Counted from the first letter of the stretch, positions 25,884-34,530 are shown. The stretch is DNA of 64,000 nt from Stenotrophomonas maltophilia D457 (GCF_000284595.1 NC_017671.1:2513001-2577000); one strand, 5' to 3'. The notes: generated by a model from the letters alone, not told the origin. Program-made: numbers and translations.

Positions 25884-26924
25884 ATGGATCGACGGCAGTT
25901 CCTGGCCACCCTGGCCGCCACGGCAGCGTCCACCGCCCTGCCCTCCGGGTGGGCCCTGGCCAGCCCCAGCGCAGACTGGAAATGGTTGCAGGGCAACTGG
26001 CAGGTCCGGCACCAACGCCTGAAGGAGCGCCTGGTGGGCGATACCCGCTGGGACGCCTTCACCGGCGCCAGCGCGGTCTGGCTCACCCTGGGCGGGCTCG
26101 GCACCATCGATGACAACGTCATGGCACCGCCTTCGGGCCCCTACAGGGGCCTGGGCGTGCGTGCCTTCGATCCGGTGTCTTCCACCTGGTCGATCTGGTG
26201 GATCGATGGGCGCACCCCTGCCCATATCGAAGCGCCCGTGCGCGGCGCCTTCGCAGGCGATGGCGGCAGCTTCCGTGGTCGCGATGACTTCAAGGGACGC
26301 CCCATCGAGGTCTGGTTCCGCTGGCATGACATCCACGGCGATGAGCCGTGGTGGGAGCAGGCGTTCTCCGACGATGCCGGTGCCCATTGGGAAGTGAACT
26401 GGCGCAACTGGTTCCGCCGCACTGCTGCGATCCCCACTCCGCTTGCGAAGCTGCCGGATGCACCGGGCGATTTTGATTTCCTGGTGGGCCATTGGAACGT
26501 GCGCCATCGCCGCCTGCGCGCTCGGCTGGCAGGCAGCGATGCGTGGGACGCGTTCAACGGCACCCTGCACAACTGGCCGGTACTGGGCGGATTCGGCAAC
26601 GTGGGCGACAACCTGATGGACGTGCCTGGAGCACCGCTGCGCGGCATGGGCATCCGCGCCTGGAATGCGGCCGAGCGGCACTGGCTCAGCTGGTGGCTGG
26701 ATGGCCGCGCGCCGACCCGGATCGGCGCGCCACTGCGCGGGGGGTTCGAGGCCGGTGTCGGCCGCTTCTTCGGCGAGGACCAGCACGAGGGACGGGCGAT
26801 CCAGACGCGGGTGATCTGGTCACGCATCACCCCGCGTTCGGCGCGCTGGGAACAGGCGGCCTCCGCCGATGGTGGACGCAGTTGGGAAACCAACTGGGTC
26901 AGCGACTTCGAGCGACAGGCATGA
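25884..26924 (+). CDS. Exported protein with two tandem DUF1579-like domains
   Basis: A 346-residue protein. The start MDRRQFLATLAATAASTALP with an ALA cleavage site near residue 26 looks like a twin-arginine signal (RRQFL), so export in folded form is likely. The rest is a tandem duplication: DWKWLQGNWQVRHQRLKERL and WDAFTG (from about 31) recur as DFDFLVGHWNVRHRRLRARL and WDAFNG (from about 196). Both halves also share GLGVRAFD/GMGIRAWN and WWIDGR/WWLDGR. Such lipocalin-like beta-barrel domains (DUF1579 group) may bind a small ligand; the role is unknown. The next gene starts inside its stop codon (ATGA). Confidence 0.78.
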   Translation: MDRRQFLATLAATAASTALPSGWALASPSADWKWLQGNWQVRHQRLKERLVGDTRWDAFTGASAVWLTLGGLGTIDDNVMAPPSGPYRGLGVRAFDPVSSTWSIWWIDGRTPAHIEAPVRGAFAGDGGSFRGRDDFKGRPIEVWFRWHDIHGDEPWWEQAFSDDAGAHWEVNWRNWFRRTAAIPTPLAKLPDAPGDFDFLVGHWNVRHRRLRARLAGSDAWDAFNGTLHNWPVLGGFGNVGDNLMDVPGAPLRGMGIRAWNAAERHWLSWWLDGRAPTRIGAPLRGGFEAGVGRFFGEDQHEGRAIQTRVIWSRITPRSARWEQAASADGGRSWETNWVSDFERQA

Positions 26925-27802
26925 AGGCGCTGCTGGCCGTGATGCTGCTGGCATCGGCATTGCCCGTGCCCTCCCCGCCCGTGGTGCTGCGGATCATCGG
27001 CCCCGCCGAGCGCTTCGCCCCCGGCATTGCCTCCACACAGCATGACGAGATCCGGCTGACCCTGAGTCCGGACGGCAATACCGCCCTGTGGTTCAGCCGC
27101 AACCGGCCGGGGGGGCCTGGGGGCTACGACATCTGGATCTCGCACCGCGAAGGTGACCGCTGGCGGCCGGCCACGCCAGTGCCGTTCAACACGCCGGGGC
27201 GCGACTTCGATCCCGCATTTTCCGCAGATGGGCGCGTCGTGTATTTCTGCTCGGACCGCGCAGGCGGCCAGGGCGGTGACGATCTGTATCGGGTCAGCAT
27301 GGGGAGCGACGGTCGATTCGGGGAGCCAGTCAATCTTGGCCCCGCAGTGAACAGCGCGGCCGATGAGTTCGCGCCGATGCTCTCGCCCGACGGTCGTACG
27401 CTGTTGTTCTCCAGCGATCGTGCGGGCAGTGCTGGCGGCCATGACCTCTACAGCGCGGCGATGATCGGCGGCGTCGCGCAGCCGGCACGGCCGCTGGTGG
27501 GAGACCTCAATACCGCAGCGCAGGAGTTCGATGCCACCTTCCTGGGCGACGGCCGAACGGTGGTATTTGCCCGCGCCCAGGACTTCGGCAGTGCACCGGT
27601 GCGCCAGTTCATTGCCTACGAACGTGGAGGCCGCTATGACGCAGGCCATGCTTTGCCATCGCCCGTGAACGCGCCCAGCGGCGACAGCTACGGCGCGATG
27701 CTGGATGGCTCACGCCGCGACACGCTGACCTACTCGGCGCGACGCGCCGGTGGTGAGGGACTGGACCTGTACCGCGTCCGCTACCGGATGATGCCGCCCT
27801 GA
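26921..27802 (+). CDS. Exported TolB/PD40 beta-propeller protein
   Basis: A 293-residue protein with a short signal (MKALLAVMLLASALPVPSPP). It has repeats of the PD40/WD40-like type: LTLSPDGNTALWFSRNRPGG, PAFSADGRVVYFCSDRAGGQ, PMLSPDGRTLLFSSDRAGSA and ATFLGDGRTVVFARAQDF. About five blades can be counted. Such propellers usually bind proteins or peptides in the periplasm; without an OmpA or amidohydrolase domain it is not TolB itself. It overlaps the upstream DUF1579-like gene by four bases, so the two are made together. Confidence 0.83.
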   Translation: MKALLAVMLLASALPVPSPPVVLRIIGPAERFAPGIASTQHDEIRLTLSPDGNTALWFSRNRPGGPGGYDIWISHREGDRWRPATPVPFNTPGRDFDPAFSADGRVVYFCSDRAGGQGGDDLYRVSMGSDGRFGEPVNLGPAVNSAADEFAPMLSPDGRTLLFSSDRAGSAGGHDLYSAAMIGGVAQPARPLVGDLNTAAQEFDATFLGDGRTVVFARAQDFGSAPVRQFIAYERGGRYDAGHALPSPVNAPSGDSYGAMLDGSRRDTLTYSARRAGGEGLDLYRVRYRMMPP

Positions 27803-27864
27803 AGGCAGTGGGTGTCGATTTCCCACGCGCCCGTTCGTCGAGAGGTTGAGTACCCCAGGAGAAA

Positions 27865-28407
27865 ATGCAGATGCCTTCCCAACAGTCCCTTGCCTGCGCC
27901 TGCGGCCAGGTCCGCCTGACCACCACCGGCAGCCCCATCGCCAGCGTCGAATGCTGCTGCGACAGCTGCCGCAGGGCCGGCGTCCGGATGCAGGCGATGC
28001 CCGGCGTACCGCAGGTGCTGGGGCCTCAGGGCCAGACGCATTTCGTAATGCAGCGCAAGGATCGCGTCCGCATCGATGCCGGGCATTCCCGGCTGCACGC
28101 GTGGCGGTTGTCCAGCACGGCCGGCAGCCGCCGCGTCGTGGCGGGCTGCTGCAATACGCCGCTCTTCCTGGAGTTCAGCGGTGGCCATTGGCTGAGCCTG
28201 TATGGGCTGTTGTGGCCGGACGCGATACGCCCCGCCGTGGAGATGCGGACGATGGTCAACGATCTTCCCGACGCGTCTGTCCTTCCCGGCGATGTGCCCA
28301 ACCTGAAGACCCACTCGCTGCGGTTCCATGCCCGGCTGTTGAAGGCGTGGATCTCCATGGGCTTCCGCAGCCCACGCATCGAGATCACGGGAGACAGCCA
28401 TGCCTGA
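27865..28407 (+). CDS. GFA/CENP-V-like zinc protein (DUF6151-like)
   Basis: A 180-residue protein with cysteine clusters typical of the glutathione-dependent formaldehyde-activating fold: CACGQVRL (Cys11, Cys13), CCCDSC (30-35) and AGCCNTPL. These would hold one or two structural zinc ions. AGGAGA precedes the ATG at 27865; a second ATG lies two codons on. Enzymatic activity is not assured, since many members of this fold have no known substrate. It overlaps the next gene by eight bases. Confidence 0.75.
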   Translation: MQMPSQQSLACACGQVRLTTTGSPIASVECCCDSCRRAGVRMQAMPGVPQVLGPQGQTHFVMQRKDRVRIDAGHSRLHAWRLSSTAGSRRVVAGCCNTPLFLEFSGGHWLSLYGLLWPDAIRPAVEMRTMVNDLPDASVLPGDVPNLKTHSLRFHARLLKAWISMGFRSPRIEITGDSHA

Positions 28408-28708
28408 GCCCGAGCGGATCGAGATCGAGAGCATCACCACGCCCGGGCACATCCAGCGCGTGGATCGCGCCAAGTACATGGCCATGCGCGCGGCCCTGCT
28501 GCGTGCCTTGCCCAGGCAACCTCCCGGGATGACGGTGGCGCAGGCGAAGCAGGCGCTGTTGCCGCACCTGCCCGCATCGCTGTTTCCGCAAGGCGCCACG
28601 GCCGGTTGGTGGCTGAAAGCCGTGCAGCTGGACCTGGAGGCCAAGGGCGTGATCGAGCGTCTTCCAGGCACGCCATTGCGCCTGTTCAAGCACGTGCCGG
28701 CCGGCTGA
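28400..28708 (+). CDS. Small protein, DUF6958-like
   Basis: A 102-residue soluble protein: EIESITTPGHIQRVDRAKYM, a helical MRAALLRALPRQPPGMTVAQ, then FPQGATAGWWLKAVQLDLEA and KGVIERLPGTPLRLFKH. The last part looks like a winged-helix module, and the pattern fits the DUF6958 family. It overlaps the GFA-like gene in another frame, implying coupling. The stop touches the stop of the convergent sigma-54 regulator with no gap. Confidence 0.72.
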   Translation: MPEPERIEIESITTPGHIQRVDRAKYMAMRAALLRALPRQPPGMTVAQAKQALLPHLPASLFPQGATAGWWLKAVQLDLEAKGVIERLPGTPLRLFKHVPAG

Positions 28709-30064
28709 TCAGCGCTGCGCCGGCAGCTCCAGCCGATGCTTGCGGCACAGCCGATACACGGTCACCCGCGAGATCTGCATCTGCCGCGCGCACTCGGAGA
28801 CGTTGTAGCCGGTCTGCCGCAGCGTCTGCAGCAGCACATCACGTTCGGCCTGGCCGCGGGCATCGTGCAGCATCGCCCCCGGCGGCGCATGCACGGGCCC
28901 TCCCAGTTCGAGGTCACGCTCGCTGATCAGCTCGCCTTCGGCCATGATCGCCGCCCGCTGCACCCGGTTCAGTAGTTCGCGCACGTTGCCGGGCCATTCG
29001 AAACGCCGCATCGCCTGCAGCGCAGCGGGTGCAAAGCCACGTGCACGCACGCTGTGGCGCAGGCGGAAGCAGCGCAGGAAATGCTCGGCCAGCAGCTGCA
29101 CATCAGCGCCGCGCTCGCGCAATGGCGGCATCAGCAGGCGCAGCACGTTGAGGCGATAGTAGAGATCGCTGCGGAACCGCCCCTGCGCCACCGCGTGCTC
29201 CAGTTCCACATGGGTGGCAGCCAGTACACGCACGTCCGCCCGCAGCGGCTGGCTGCTGCCGACCCGCTCGAACGTACCTTCCTGCAGCACGCGCAACAGG
29301 CTGGTCTGCGCCTCGGCCGGCAGGTCGCCCACCTCGTCAAGGAACACGGTGCCGCCGGATGCGGCTTCGAATACGCCGATCTGGCGCTTGTCAGCACCGG
29401 TGAACGAGCCACGCTCGTGGCCGAACAGCTCCGACTGCACCAGGTTCGCAGGGATGGCACCGCAGTTGACCGCGATGAACGGCTTGCCTGCACGGCCGGA
29501 CAACGCGTGCAGTGCATGTGCCGCCAACTCCTTGCCGGTGCCGGTCTCGCCGGTGACCAGCACCGGCAGATCGACCGGCGCGAACTTGTGCAGTACGGTG
29601 CGCACCGCATGCAGCGCAGGACTCTCGCCGATCAATGCGCGCGGCCCCTGCCCGCCGCACACTTCGTCGGCAGACGTATCCTCCGCGTCGAACTGCTGGC
29701 GCATCGCCGCCACCAGGTCCTGCAGGCCGAAAGGAAGCGTGAACCGCGAGATGCAACGCTGCAACAAGGGCCGCCACGCTGCAGGCGTGGGCCCTGCGCC
29801 AGGCGGCAGCACCGCCAGCCAGGTCAGATGCGCGTGCTGTTCGATCCACGGCGCCAGCAATTGCTGGGCCGGCGCATCCAGATGGCGAAGATCCAGCACG
29901 GCGAGCAGCCGGTCGCGCCCGCGCAGGCCGATGGCCATCGCCGGGTCGGGATGGATGCGACGCACGTACCAGCCTGCGGCCGCCAGCGCGCTGCGCTCGT
30001 TCGCCAGCGGCTCGCCGAACCAGAGCACGCATCGTGACGCAGAAGCCTCCGGGACCGCTGCCAT
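28709..30064 (-). CDS. Sigma-54-dependent enhancer-binding regulator, probable fap activator
   Basis: A 451-residue NtrC-type protein. The N-terminal 130 residues resemble a receiver or VpsR-like domain but lack a clear phosphorylatable aspartate pattern. The AAA+ domain has Walker A GETGTGKE (172-179), the sigma-54 contact loop as GSFTGA (219-224, serine for alanine), Walker B TVFLDEVGDL, and R-finger region YYRLNVL. The C-terminus is a Fis-type helix-turn-helix (NVSECARQMQISRVTVYRLC). GGGGGA supports the ATG at 30064; the frame extends further without meaning. It diverges from fapA, whose promoter carries a sigma-54 site, so it is the likely activator of the amyloid operon. Confidence 0.88.
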   Translation of the reverse strand: MAAVPEASASRCVLWFGEPLANERSALAAAGWYVRRIHPDPAMAIGLRGRDRLLAVLDLRHLDAPAQQLLAPWIEQHAHLTWLAVLPPGAGPTPAAWRPLLQRCISRFTLPFGLQDLVAAMRQQFDAEDTSADEVCGGQGPRALIGESPALHAVRTVLHKFAPVDLPVLVTGETGTGKELAAHALHALSGRAGKPFIAVNCGAIPANLVQSELFGHERGSFTGADKRQIGVFEAASGGTVFLDEVGDLPAEAQTSLLRVLQEGTFERVGSSQPLRADVRVLAATHVELEHAVAQGRFRSDLYYRLNVLRLLMPPLRERGADVQLLAEHFLRCFRLRHSVRARGFAPAALQAMRRFEWPGNVRELLNRVQRAAIMAEGELISERDLELGGPVHAPPGAMLHDARGQAERDVLLQTLRQTGYNVSECARQMQISRVTVYRLCRKHRLELPAQR

Positions 30065-30461
30065 GCTTCCCCCAGCATCCGGACACCGTCGGCGGACTGT
30101 CAGGCAATCACCGGCGTGCCGCCCCTCCGCCGGGACCTCTACGGCCACCGCGGCGGCCTTTGTTGCGCGGATCCTAGCGCTGCGCTAAACGGCGGCGCAA
30201 TGAGCGGCGCGTCAAGAAAGCACTGGCTGAAGCGGCATCGTTACAGTCCGCGGCGGCACCTGTAACACCGGTGCGACAGTCGGCCGCCTGCCTTGCCCTG
30301 CGGCGCTTGGCGCTGCGCAATCCCAACATTTTTTCCACACGGCTGTATCAGTGCAGCAGCAACGCCCCACGCCCGCCAGTGCCCGCCCCCCTGGCTGCCA
30401 AGCCTTTCAGGGTTGGCACGGATGATGCGTGGTTCCGCCGCACCCATCACGGGAGATCGGC
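30065..30461. other. Divergent control region between the sigma-54 regulator and fapA
   Basis: Nearly 400 nt with no gene. Besides the sigma-54 promoter it holds TTGCGC half-sites: TTGCGC at 30163-30168 facing GCGCAA at 30195-30200, and another GCGCAA at 30315-30320. These lie 100-260 bp upstream of the -24/-12 element, a usual distance for enhancer sites, and could bind the divergently encoded regulator. This assignment is tentative. Confidence 0.45.
30414..30428 (+). promoter_or_regulatory. Sigma-54 (-24/-12) promoter of the fap operon
   Basis: TGGCACGGATGATGC has the invariant GG (30415-30416) and GC (30427-30428) separated by exactly ten bases, with the full TGGCAC -24 block. Transcription would begin near 30440, about 20 nt before the fapA ATG. 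An NtrC-type activator gene is divergent. Confidence 0.78.
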
Positions 30462-30992
30462 ATGGACGGCATCACCCCCATTCGCGGCCTGCTGGCAATG
30501 CTGGCCGTGGCCCTGCTGTCGGCAGCCGCGGGCGCCTCTGCCTCCGGTGCCCGCCAGGGCGTGAAGGCACAACCGGGCGAAATCGTCCTGTTGCGGGATG
30601 TGGCCGCGCGACCGGCCTATCGCATGGCGCCCCCGGGCATGGCGCTGATCGCCGATCCGAAACCGCAGCGCGAGATTGCGTTGGCGCTCGGTGCGGGTAC
30701 CCCGGCAAACGCGATGGATGAGCTGAGCGATGAGGACTATGCCGGCATGGGGGCGGGGCACACGGCTGCGACCGCGACCCCCACGGGCACCACCGTCGAA
30801 CGGGTCGCCCAGCAGGCCCTGGGCGGCACGCTGGGACGCAGCAGTGACGGCATGCTCGGCAGCAGCCTCCGTGGCGCACTGGGTGGCCCACTGGGCGCGG
30901 TCGGGAACAGCACCCGCGGCATCGGCGATACCGTGCGCGGCGCGCTCGCCCAGTTCCCGTTGCAGGGCCCGGCCCCGGCAGGTGGCAAGTGA
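30462..30992 (+). CDS. fapA: FapA-like protein, first gene of functional-amyloid operon
   Basis: A 176-residue exported protein. The ATG at 30462 follows GGGAG, and a hydrophobic signal (GLLAMLAVALLSAAAGASAS) precedes a soluble region with LLRDVAARPAYRMAPPGMAL and a C-terminal glycine-rich part (ALGGTLGRSSDGMLGSSLRG). Sequence similarity to Pseudomonas FapA is not obvious to me; the assignment comes from position, export signal and size. FapA is thought to chaperone or limit the fibre subunits in the periplasm. The stop overlaps the GTG start of the next gene (GTGA). Confidence 0.6.
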   Translation: MDGITPIRGLLAMLAVALLSAAAGASASGARQGVKAQPGEIVLLRDVAARPAYRMAPPGMALIADPKPQREIALALGAGTPANAMDELSDEDYAGMGAGHTAATATPTGTTVERVAQQALGGTLGRSSDGMLGSSLRGALGGPLGAVGNSTRGIGDTVRGALAQFPLQGPAPAGGK

Positions 30993-31603
30993 AGCGGGCA
31001 CGTTGGCTGCTGGTCCTGTTTGCCACGCCGTTGATGGCGCAGGCCGACGACTACAGCGGCATGCTCGCCTACCTCGACGTGGCCCGCATCGACGGTCACG
31101 CCCTGGCGGGTGCAAACGGCGCCATCGCGTTGAACCAGGCGGCCGGTGACCTCAACCTGCAGGCCAACCTGCATGGCATCGCCACCGGCGAACGCGCCGA
31201 CGTGTCGATCGGCAACCGGCAACTGCGGGCCGGCAACCGCGTGCTGAGCGCACCGGCGCACGCCACCGCCGTCATCGACGGCAACGCGCTGGCCGGTGCC
31301 AGCGGCATCGCATCCATCAACCAGGCCAGCGGCATCGCCAACACGACGCTCAACGTCGTCAGCGCGACGCTGGCCAGACAGGGCATACGCGAATCCGACG
31401 ATACGGCCTTGGCCGCCGAAGGTTCCGCGTTGGCAGGGGGGCGGGACGACGCCGGTCGCGGCGTCGCGACCGGCACCCGCAGCGCCGGTGTCACCAGCAC
31501 CGCGCTGCGGGGATTCGACGGGGTCCTGCAACTCAATCAGATCGCGGGCAGCGGCAACGACACGGCCAATGTGCTGGGCCTGGTCGTGCAGGACCGCCCG
31601 TGA
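30989..31603 (+). CDS. fapB: FapB-like minor amyloid subunit / nucleator
   Basis: A 204-residue protein with signal KRARWLLVLFATPLMAQA. Three imperfect repeats are visible: GANGAIALNQAAGDLNLQAN (41), GASGIASINQASGIANTTLN (103) and GFDGVLQLNQIAGSGNDTAN (175). Each follows the G..G...N.A.G..N...N pattern that forms beta-arches in Fap subunits. FapB nucleates FapC fibres in Pseudomonas. No cysteine is present, so the CxxC pair described for Pseudomonas Fap subunits is missing. The GTG start lies within the fapA stop. Confidence 0.72.
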   Translation: MKRARWLLVLFATPLMAQADDYSGMLAYLDVARIDGHALAGANGAIALNQAAGDLNLQANLHGIATGERADVSIGNRQLRAGNRVLSAPAHATAVIDGNALAGASGIASINQASGIANTTLNVVSATLARQGIRESDDTALAAEGSALAGGRDDAGRGVATGTRSAGVTSTALRGFDGVLQLNQIAGSGNDTANVLGLVVQDRP

Positions 31604-31646
31604 CAACCACCCAACCGATGCACCACCCGATGAGAGAGAGGGCACC

Positions 31647-32963
31647 ATGAAAGCGACCGTCAAACGGACCATGCTCGCCATGGCGATTGCCACTGCCTCG
31701 ACCGCCGCTGCGGCCAATGGCTGGGACAACCAGAACGCCAACGCGAACATCAACCACAACCACACCGTCAGCGAAACCCGCAACGACACCCACAACCACA
31801 CCGACAACGGCGTACGCAACCGCACCGTCAACGTCAATGTGCAGAAGCACAGCACCATCCAGGCCGACGAGCGCAAGGAAAAGAACAACCACGGCGTCGA
31901 CGTGAACCTGGAGAAGGACCTGCGCCTCAGCACCGACGTCAATTTCTCCGGCGACCCCACCATAACCGGCGACATCGACCTCGACTCGGCGGCCATTGCG
32001 GTGATCGACAACCGCCAGTCGATCAGCAGCAACGCCACCAGCAACAGCCTGGTCACCAACAGTGCCTCCATCGGTGACAGCGTGGGTGCCGGCGCCTCCG
32101 GCAACCTCGGCTTCAACGTGGTATCGGGGGACAACAACGCCCAGGACAATGCCGCGTCATTGTCCGCTGCCGATGCGTCCTTCAGCTTCGGCATGGCCGA
32201 CGCCGAGGTGTTCGTCAACCAGGCCGGCTTCGGCAACGCCACCATGAACTCCGGCGTCACCAATGCCGCAGGTCTCGGTGGCAATGCCTTCGGCGGTGCG
32301 TCAGGCAACATCGGTGTCAACATTGCTTCGGGCAACAACAACGAGCAGAAGAACGCGCTCGCGGCCTCGGTCGCAACCACGGCGATGGCGCAGTCGAGCA
32401 TCAGCTCCAACCAGGTCTCCACCGGCAACACGGTCAGCAATGCCGGCTTCGTGCAGTCCTACACCGATACCGTGCAGGTCGGCCTGCATGGCGGCGTCAG
32501 CGGCCTGACGTGGGGCTATGGCGCCGGCACCTACCGCGGCACCGGCAATGCCTACCAGATGGCCAACTATTACCTGGATACGTGGAACGGCGCATTGCCG
32601 CACCCGGGTGGCAACAGTACCGGCCACATCGACCTGGACAACGAGATCCAGAACGCCACGATGAACCCCAACCGGCCGGGGGTGGGCGGCCTGGGCTTCG
32701 ATACGCGTGAAAGCGGCACCAGCCAGTTCGTCGAACTGGGCGTGGCCGATCTGTACGCCAGCCTGAGCGGCACGGTCAGCACCACGCGCTGGGTGAACGT
32801 CAACGCCACCAACACGTCGGCCTTGTCCGGCAGTGCCTTCTCCGGCGCCTCCGGCAACATCGGCGTGAACGTGGCGGCGGGCACCGGCAACCTGCAGGCC
32901 AACAGCCTGGCCCTGGCCGTAGCCCAGCCCAGCACCGGCGGTGGTGGCGGCAACGGCGAGTAA
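31647..32963 (+). CDS. fapC: FapC-like major functional-amyloid subunit
   Basis: A 438-residue secreted protein with a signal (KRTMLAMAIATASTAAAANG) and an Asn/His-rich N-terminus (NANANINHNHTVSETRNDTH). Three amyloid repeats share GASGN-(I/L)-G-(V/F)-N-x-x-(S/A)-G: around residues 149, 217 (GASGNIGVNIASGNNNEQKN) and 400 (GASGNIGVNVAAGTGNLQAN). The linker between repeats 2 and 3 is long (about 180 residues). Three repeats with variable linkers is the FapC plan. The C-terminus is glycine-rich (GGGGGNGE) and there is no cysteine at all. It should be the main fibre of an extracellular amyloid supporting biofilm. Two stem-loops follow the gene. Confidence 0.82.
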   Translation: MKATVKRTMLAMAIATASTAAAANGWDNQNANANINHNHTVSETRNDTHNHTDNGVRNRTVNVNVQKHSTIQADERKEKNNHGVDVNLEKDLRLSTDVNFSGDPTITGDIDLDSAAIAVIDNRQSISSNATSNSLVTNSASIGDSVGAGASGNLGFNVVSGDNNAQDNAASLSAADASFSFGMADAEVFVNQAGFGNATMNSGVTNAAGLGGNAFGGASGNIGVNIASGNNNEQKNALAASVATTAMAQSSISSNQVSTGNTVSNAGFVQSYTDTVQVGLHGGVSGLTWGYGAGTYRGTGNAYQMANYYLDTWNGALPHPGGNSTGHIDLDNEIQNATMNPNRPGVGGLGFDTRESGTSQFVELGVADLYASLSGTVSTTRWVNVNATNTSALSGSAFSGASGNIGVNVAAGTGNLQANSLALAVAQPSTGGGGGNGE

Positions 32964-32972
32964 GTGCACCAC

Positions 32973-33042
32973 CCCGGCCGTCCGCCAATGGCCGGGTTCC
33001 CGGGAGCCCCTGTTCCTCCTCCCCCTTGGGGCAGGGGCTCCC
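32973..33042 (+). promoter_or_regulatory. Two stem-loops between fapC and fapD
   Basis: CCCGGCC (32973-32979) pairs with GGCCGGG (32990-32996), and GGGAGCCCCTG (33002-33012) pairs perfectly with CAGGGGCTCCC (33032-33042). No T-run follows. They could stabilise the fapC end of the message or stop part of the transcription, so that the fibre gene outnumbers the secretion genes. Confidence 0.6.
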
Positions 33043-33062
33043 TCCTGCTGCTGGAGAACGTG

Positions 33063-33767
33063 ATGATCGGCCACCGTCTCTCGATATGCCTGCTGGCCTG
33101 CCTGCTGTTGCTGGGCGGTGCATCGGCGCGGGCGGGCGACGTCGGCTTCGCCGCCGTGCTGCCCAATGGCGCACTGCTGCAGCAGAAGGTGGAAAGCATG
33201 CAGGAACGGCGCTACCGCAACGTGGTGCGGCAGCACACCGATTACAGCTGCGGGGCGGCCGCACTGGCAACCATCCTGCGCCATGCCTATCACCTGCAGA
33301 CCGACGAAGCGACGGTGATCGAAGGAATGATGGGGGTGTCCGATCCAGCGCTGGTGGCCGAGCGTGGTTTCTCGCTGCTCGACATCAAGCGCTACGTGGA
33401 ATCGCTGGGCATGCGCGGGCGCGGCTATCGTATCGATGAAACACGCCTGCGCACGCTTCGCGTTCCCGGTCTTGTGCTGATGGACGTGCGCGGCTTCCGC
33501 CACTTCGTGGTGCTCAAGCAGGTGCGCGACGGTGTGGTCGAGGTGGCTGATCCCATCCTCGGCAACCGCAGCCTGGCGCTGCCTGAATTCCTCGCTGCGT
33601 GGCCATCGCGTGCCGTCTTCGTGGTGATCGGCAGCGATTTCGATCGCAACACGGTTCTGCTGCAACCCAGCGAACGGCCCAGTGCCCGCGCGCTCTACGC
33701 GCGACAGGGGCCGATCACCGATGCCGAACTGGTCGACTTCGGCTTCAGCCACGCAGACCTGTTCTGA
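33063..33767 (+). CDS. fapD: FapD-like C39 cysteine peptidase
   Basis: A 234-residue protein with a signal (LSICLLACLLLLGGASARAG) and a C39 peptidase domain. The catalytic set is visible: Cys63 in DYSCGAAALATIL, His147 in RGFRHFVVLK and Asp163 in VADPILGN. C39 enzymes cleave after double glycines in bacteriocin export; FapD is the stand-alone version needed for Fap export. The frame opens 33 codons upstream, but GGAG and the signal peptide support 33063. Confidence 0.87.
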   Translation: MIGHRLSICLLACLLLLGGASARAGDVGFAAVLPNGALLQQKVESMQERRYRNVVRQHTDYSCGAAALATILRHAYHLQTDEATVIEGMMGVSDPALVAERGFSLLDIKRYVESLGMRGRGYRIDETRLRTLRVPGLVLMDVRGFRHFVVLKQVRDGVVEVADPILGNRSLALPEFLAAWPSRAVFVVIGSDFDRNTVLLQPSERPSARALYARQGPITDAELVDFGFSHADLF

Positions 33768-33780
33768 AGGAGGTTCCGCC

Positions 33781-34530
33781 ATGTTCCGTCACCGCCTGTT
33801 GATGGTCCTGCTGCTGGCCTGCCCCGCCCTGCCCCTGCAGGCGGCGGACGCGGCGCCCGGGCGCGGCCTGAAGGAAATCCCGGATCCCGAACTGAACCTG
33901 ATGCGGGGCCGTTACACCGTGGGCGGCAATACTGTCGCCTGGTTCGGGGTGACGATGGTCTCGGAGTGGCAGGCCAGCAACGGAAGCGTGTTGCAGGGTG
34001 CGTTGACCCTGGGCATGGACTTCCGCGGCGGGGGCAGCCCGAAACTGAGCTTCCAGCCCAGCGTGCACGTCACCGCCGCAGATGCGCCGCTGCCGGACAC
34101 GCAGGGTCGCCACATCGACAGCAGCGGCCTGGCCAACGCCAGCGGCGTGGTGCAGAGCGTGCAGGTGGCCGGCGATGGCAACGTCGCCCGCAATGCGACC
34201 ACGCTGGTGGTACGCAATGGCGCGGTGCCGGCCCTGCCGGGTGACGGTGCCCATTCGATCAGCGCACAGGCCGAAGGCGTCTCGGCCTCCGCGGTGCTCG
34301 ACGGCAACCAGGCACGCCTGCTGTTGCAGGTAGATGGCCAGGGCCTGGTTCAGCAATGGATACGCAACGGCAGCGTCGGCCAGGGCATCGCCCTGGCCGG
34401 TGACGGCCAGATCGCCAGCAACCAGCTGCGGCTGGAGCTGGTGCGGGATACCGCGGGCGGCAACCTGCCGTTGAGCCAGAACGTGGCCCAGGCGATTGCG
34501 ATGAACCGCGGCATGGGGCCGGGCCGGTAG
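33781..34530 (+). CDS. fapE: FapE-like exported fibre-associated protein
   Basis: A 249-residue protein behind a perfect AGGAGG. It has a signal (LLMVLLLACPALPLQA), then PGRGLKEIPDPELNLMRGRY, a conserved start of FapE-type proteins (DxELxxMRGR). The rest has beta-rich Asn/Gly runs that echo the fibre repeats (GLANASGVVQSVQVAGDGNV, NGSVGQGIALAGDGQIASNQ). In Pseudomonas, FapE is a minor fibre or chaperone component. Only 13 nt separate it from fapD. Confidence 0.75.
   Translation: MFRHRLLMVLLLACPALPLQAADAAPGRGLKEIPDPELNLMRGRYTVGGNTVAWFGVTMVSEWQASNGSVLQGALTLGMDFRGGGSPKLSFQPSVHVTAADAPLPDTQGRHIDSSGLANASGVVQSVQVAGDGNVARNATTLVVRNGAVPALPGDGAHSISAQAEGVSASAVLDGNQARLLLQVDGQGLVQQWIRNGSVGQGIALAGDGQIASNQLRLELVRDTAGGNLPLSQNVAQAIAMNRGMGPGR

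Noticed and set aside
30989..32963. Curli (CsgA/CsgB) or RTX adhesin for the repeat proteins
   Set aside because: There are no CsgE/F/G genes and no nonapeptide calcium repeats. The C39 peptidase and 430-residue coiled-coil barrel downstream fit Fap instead.
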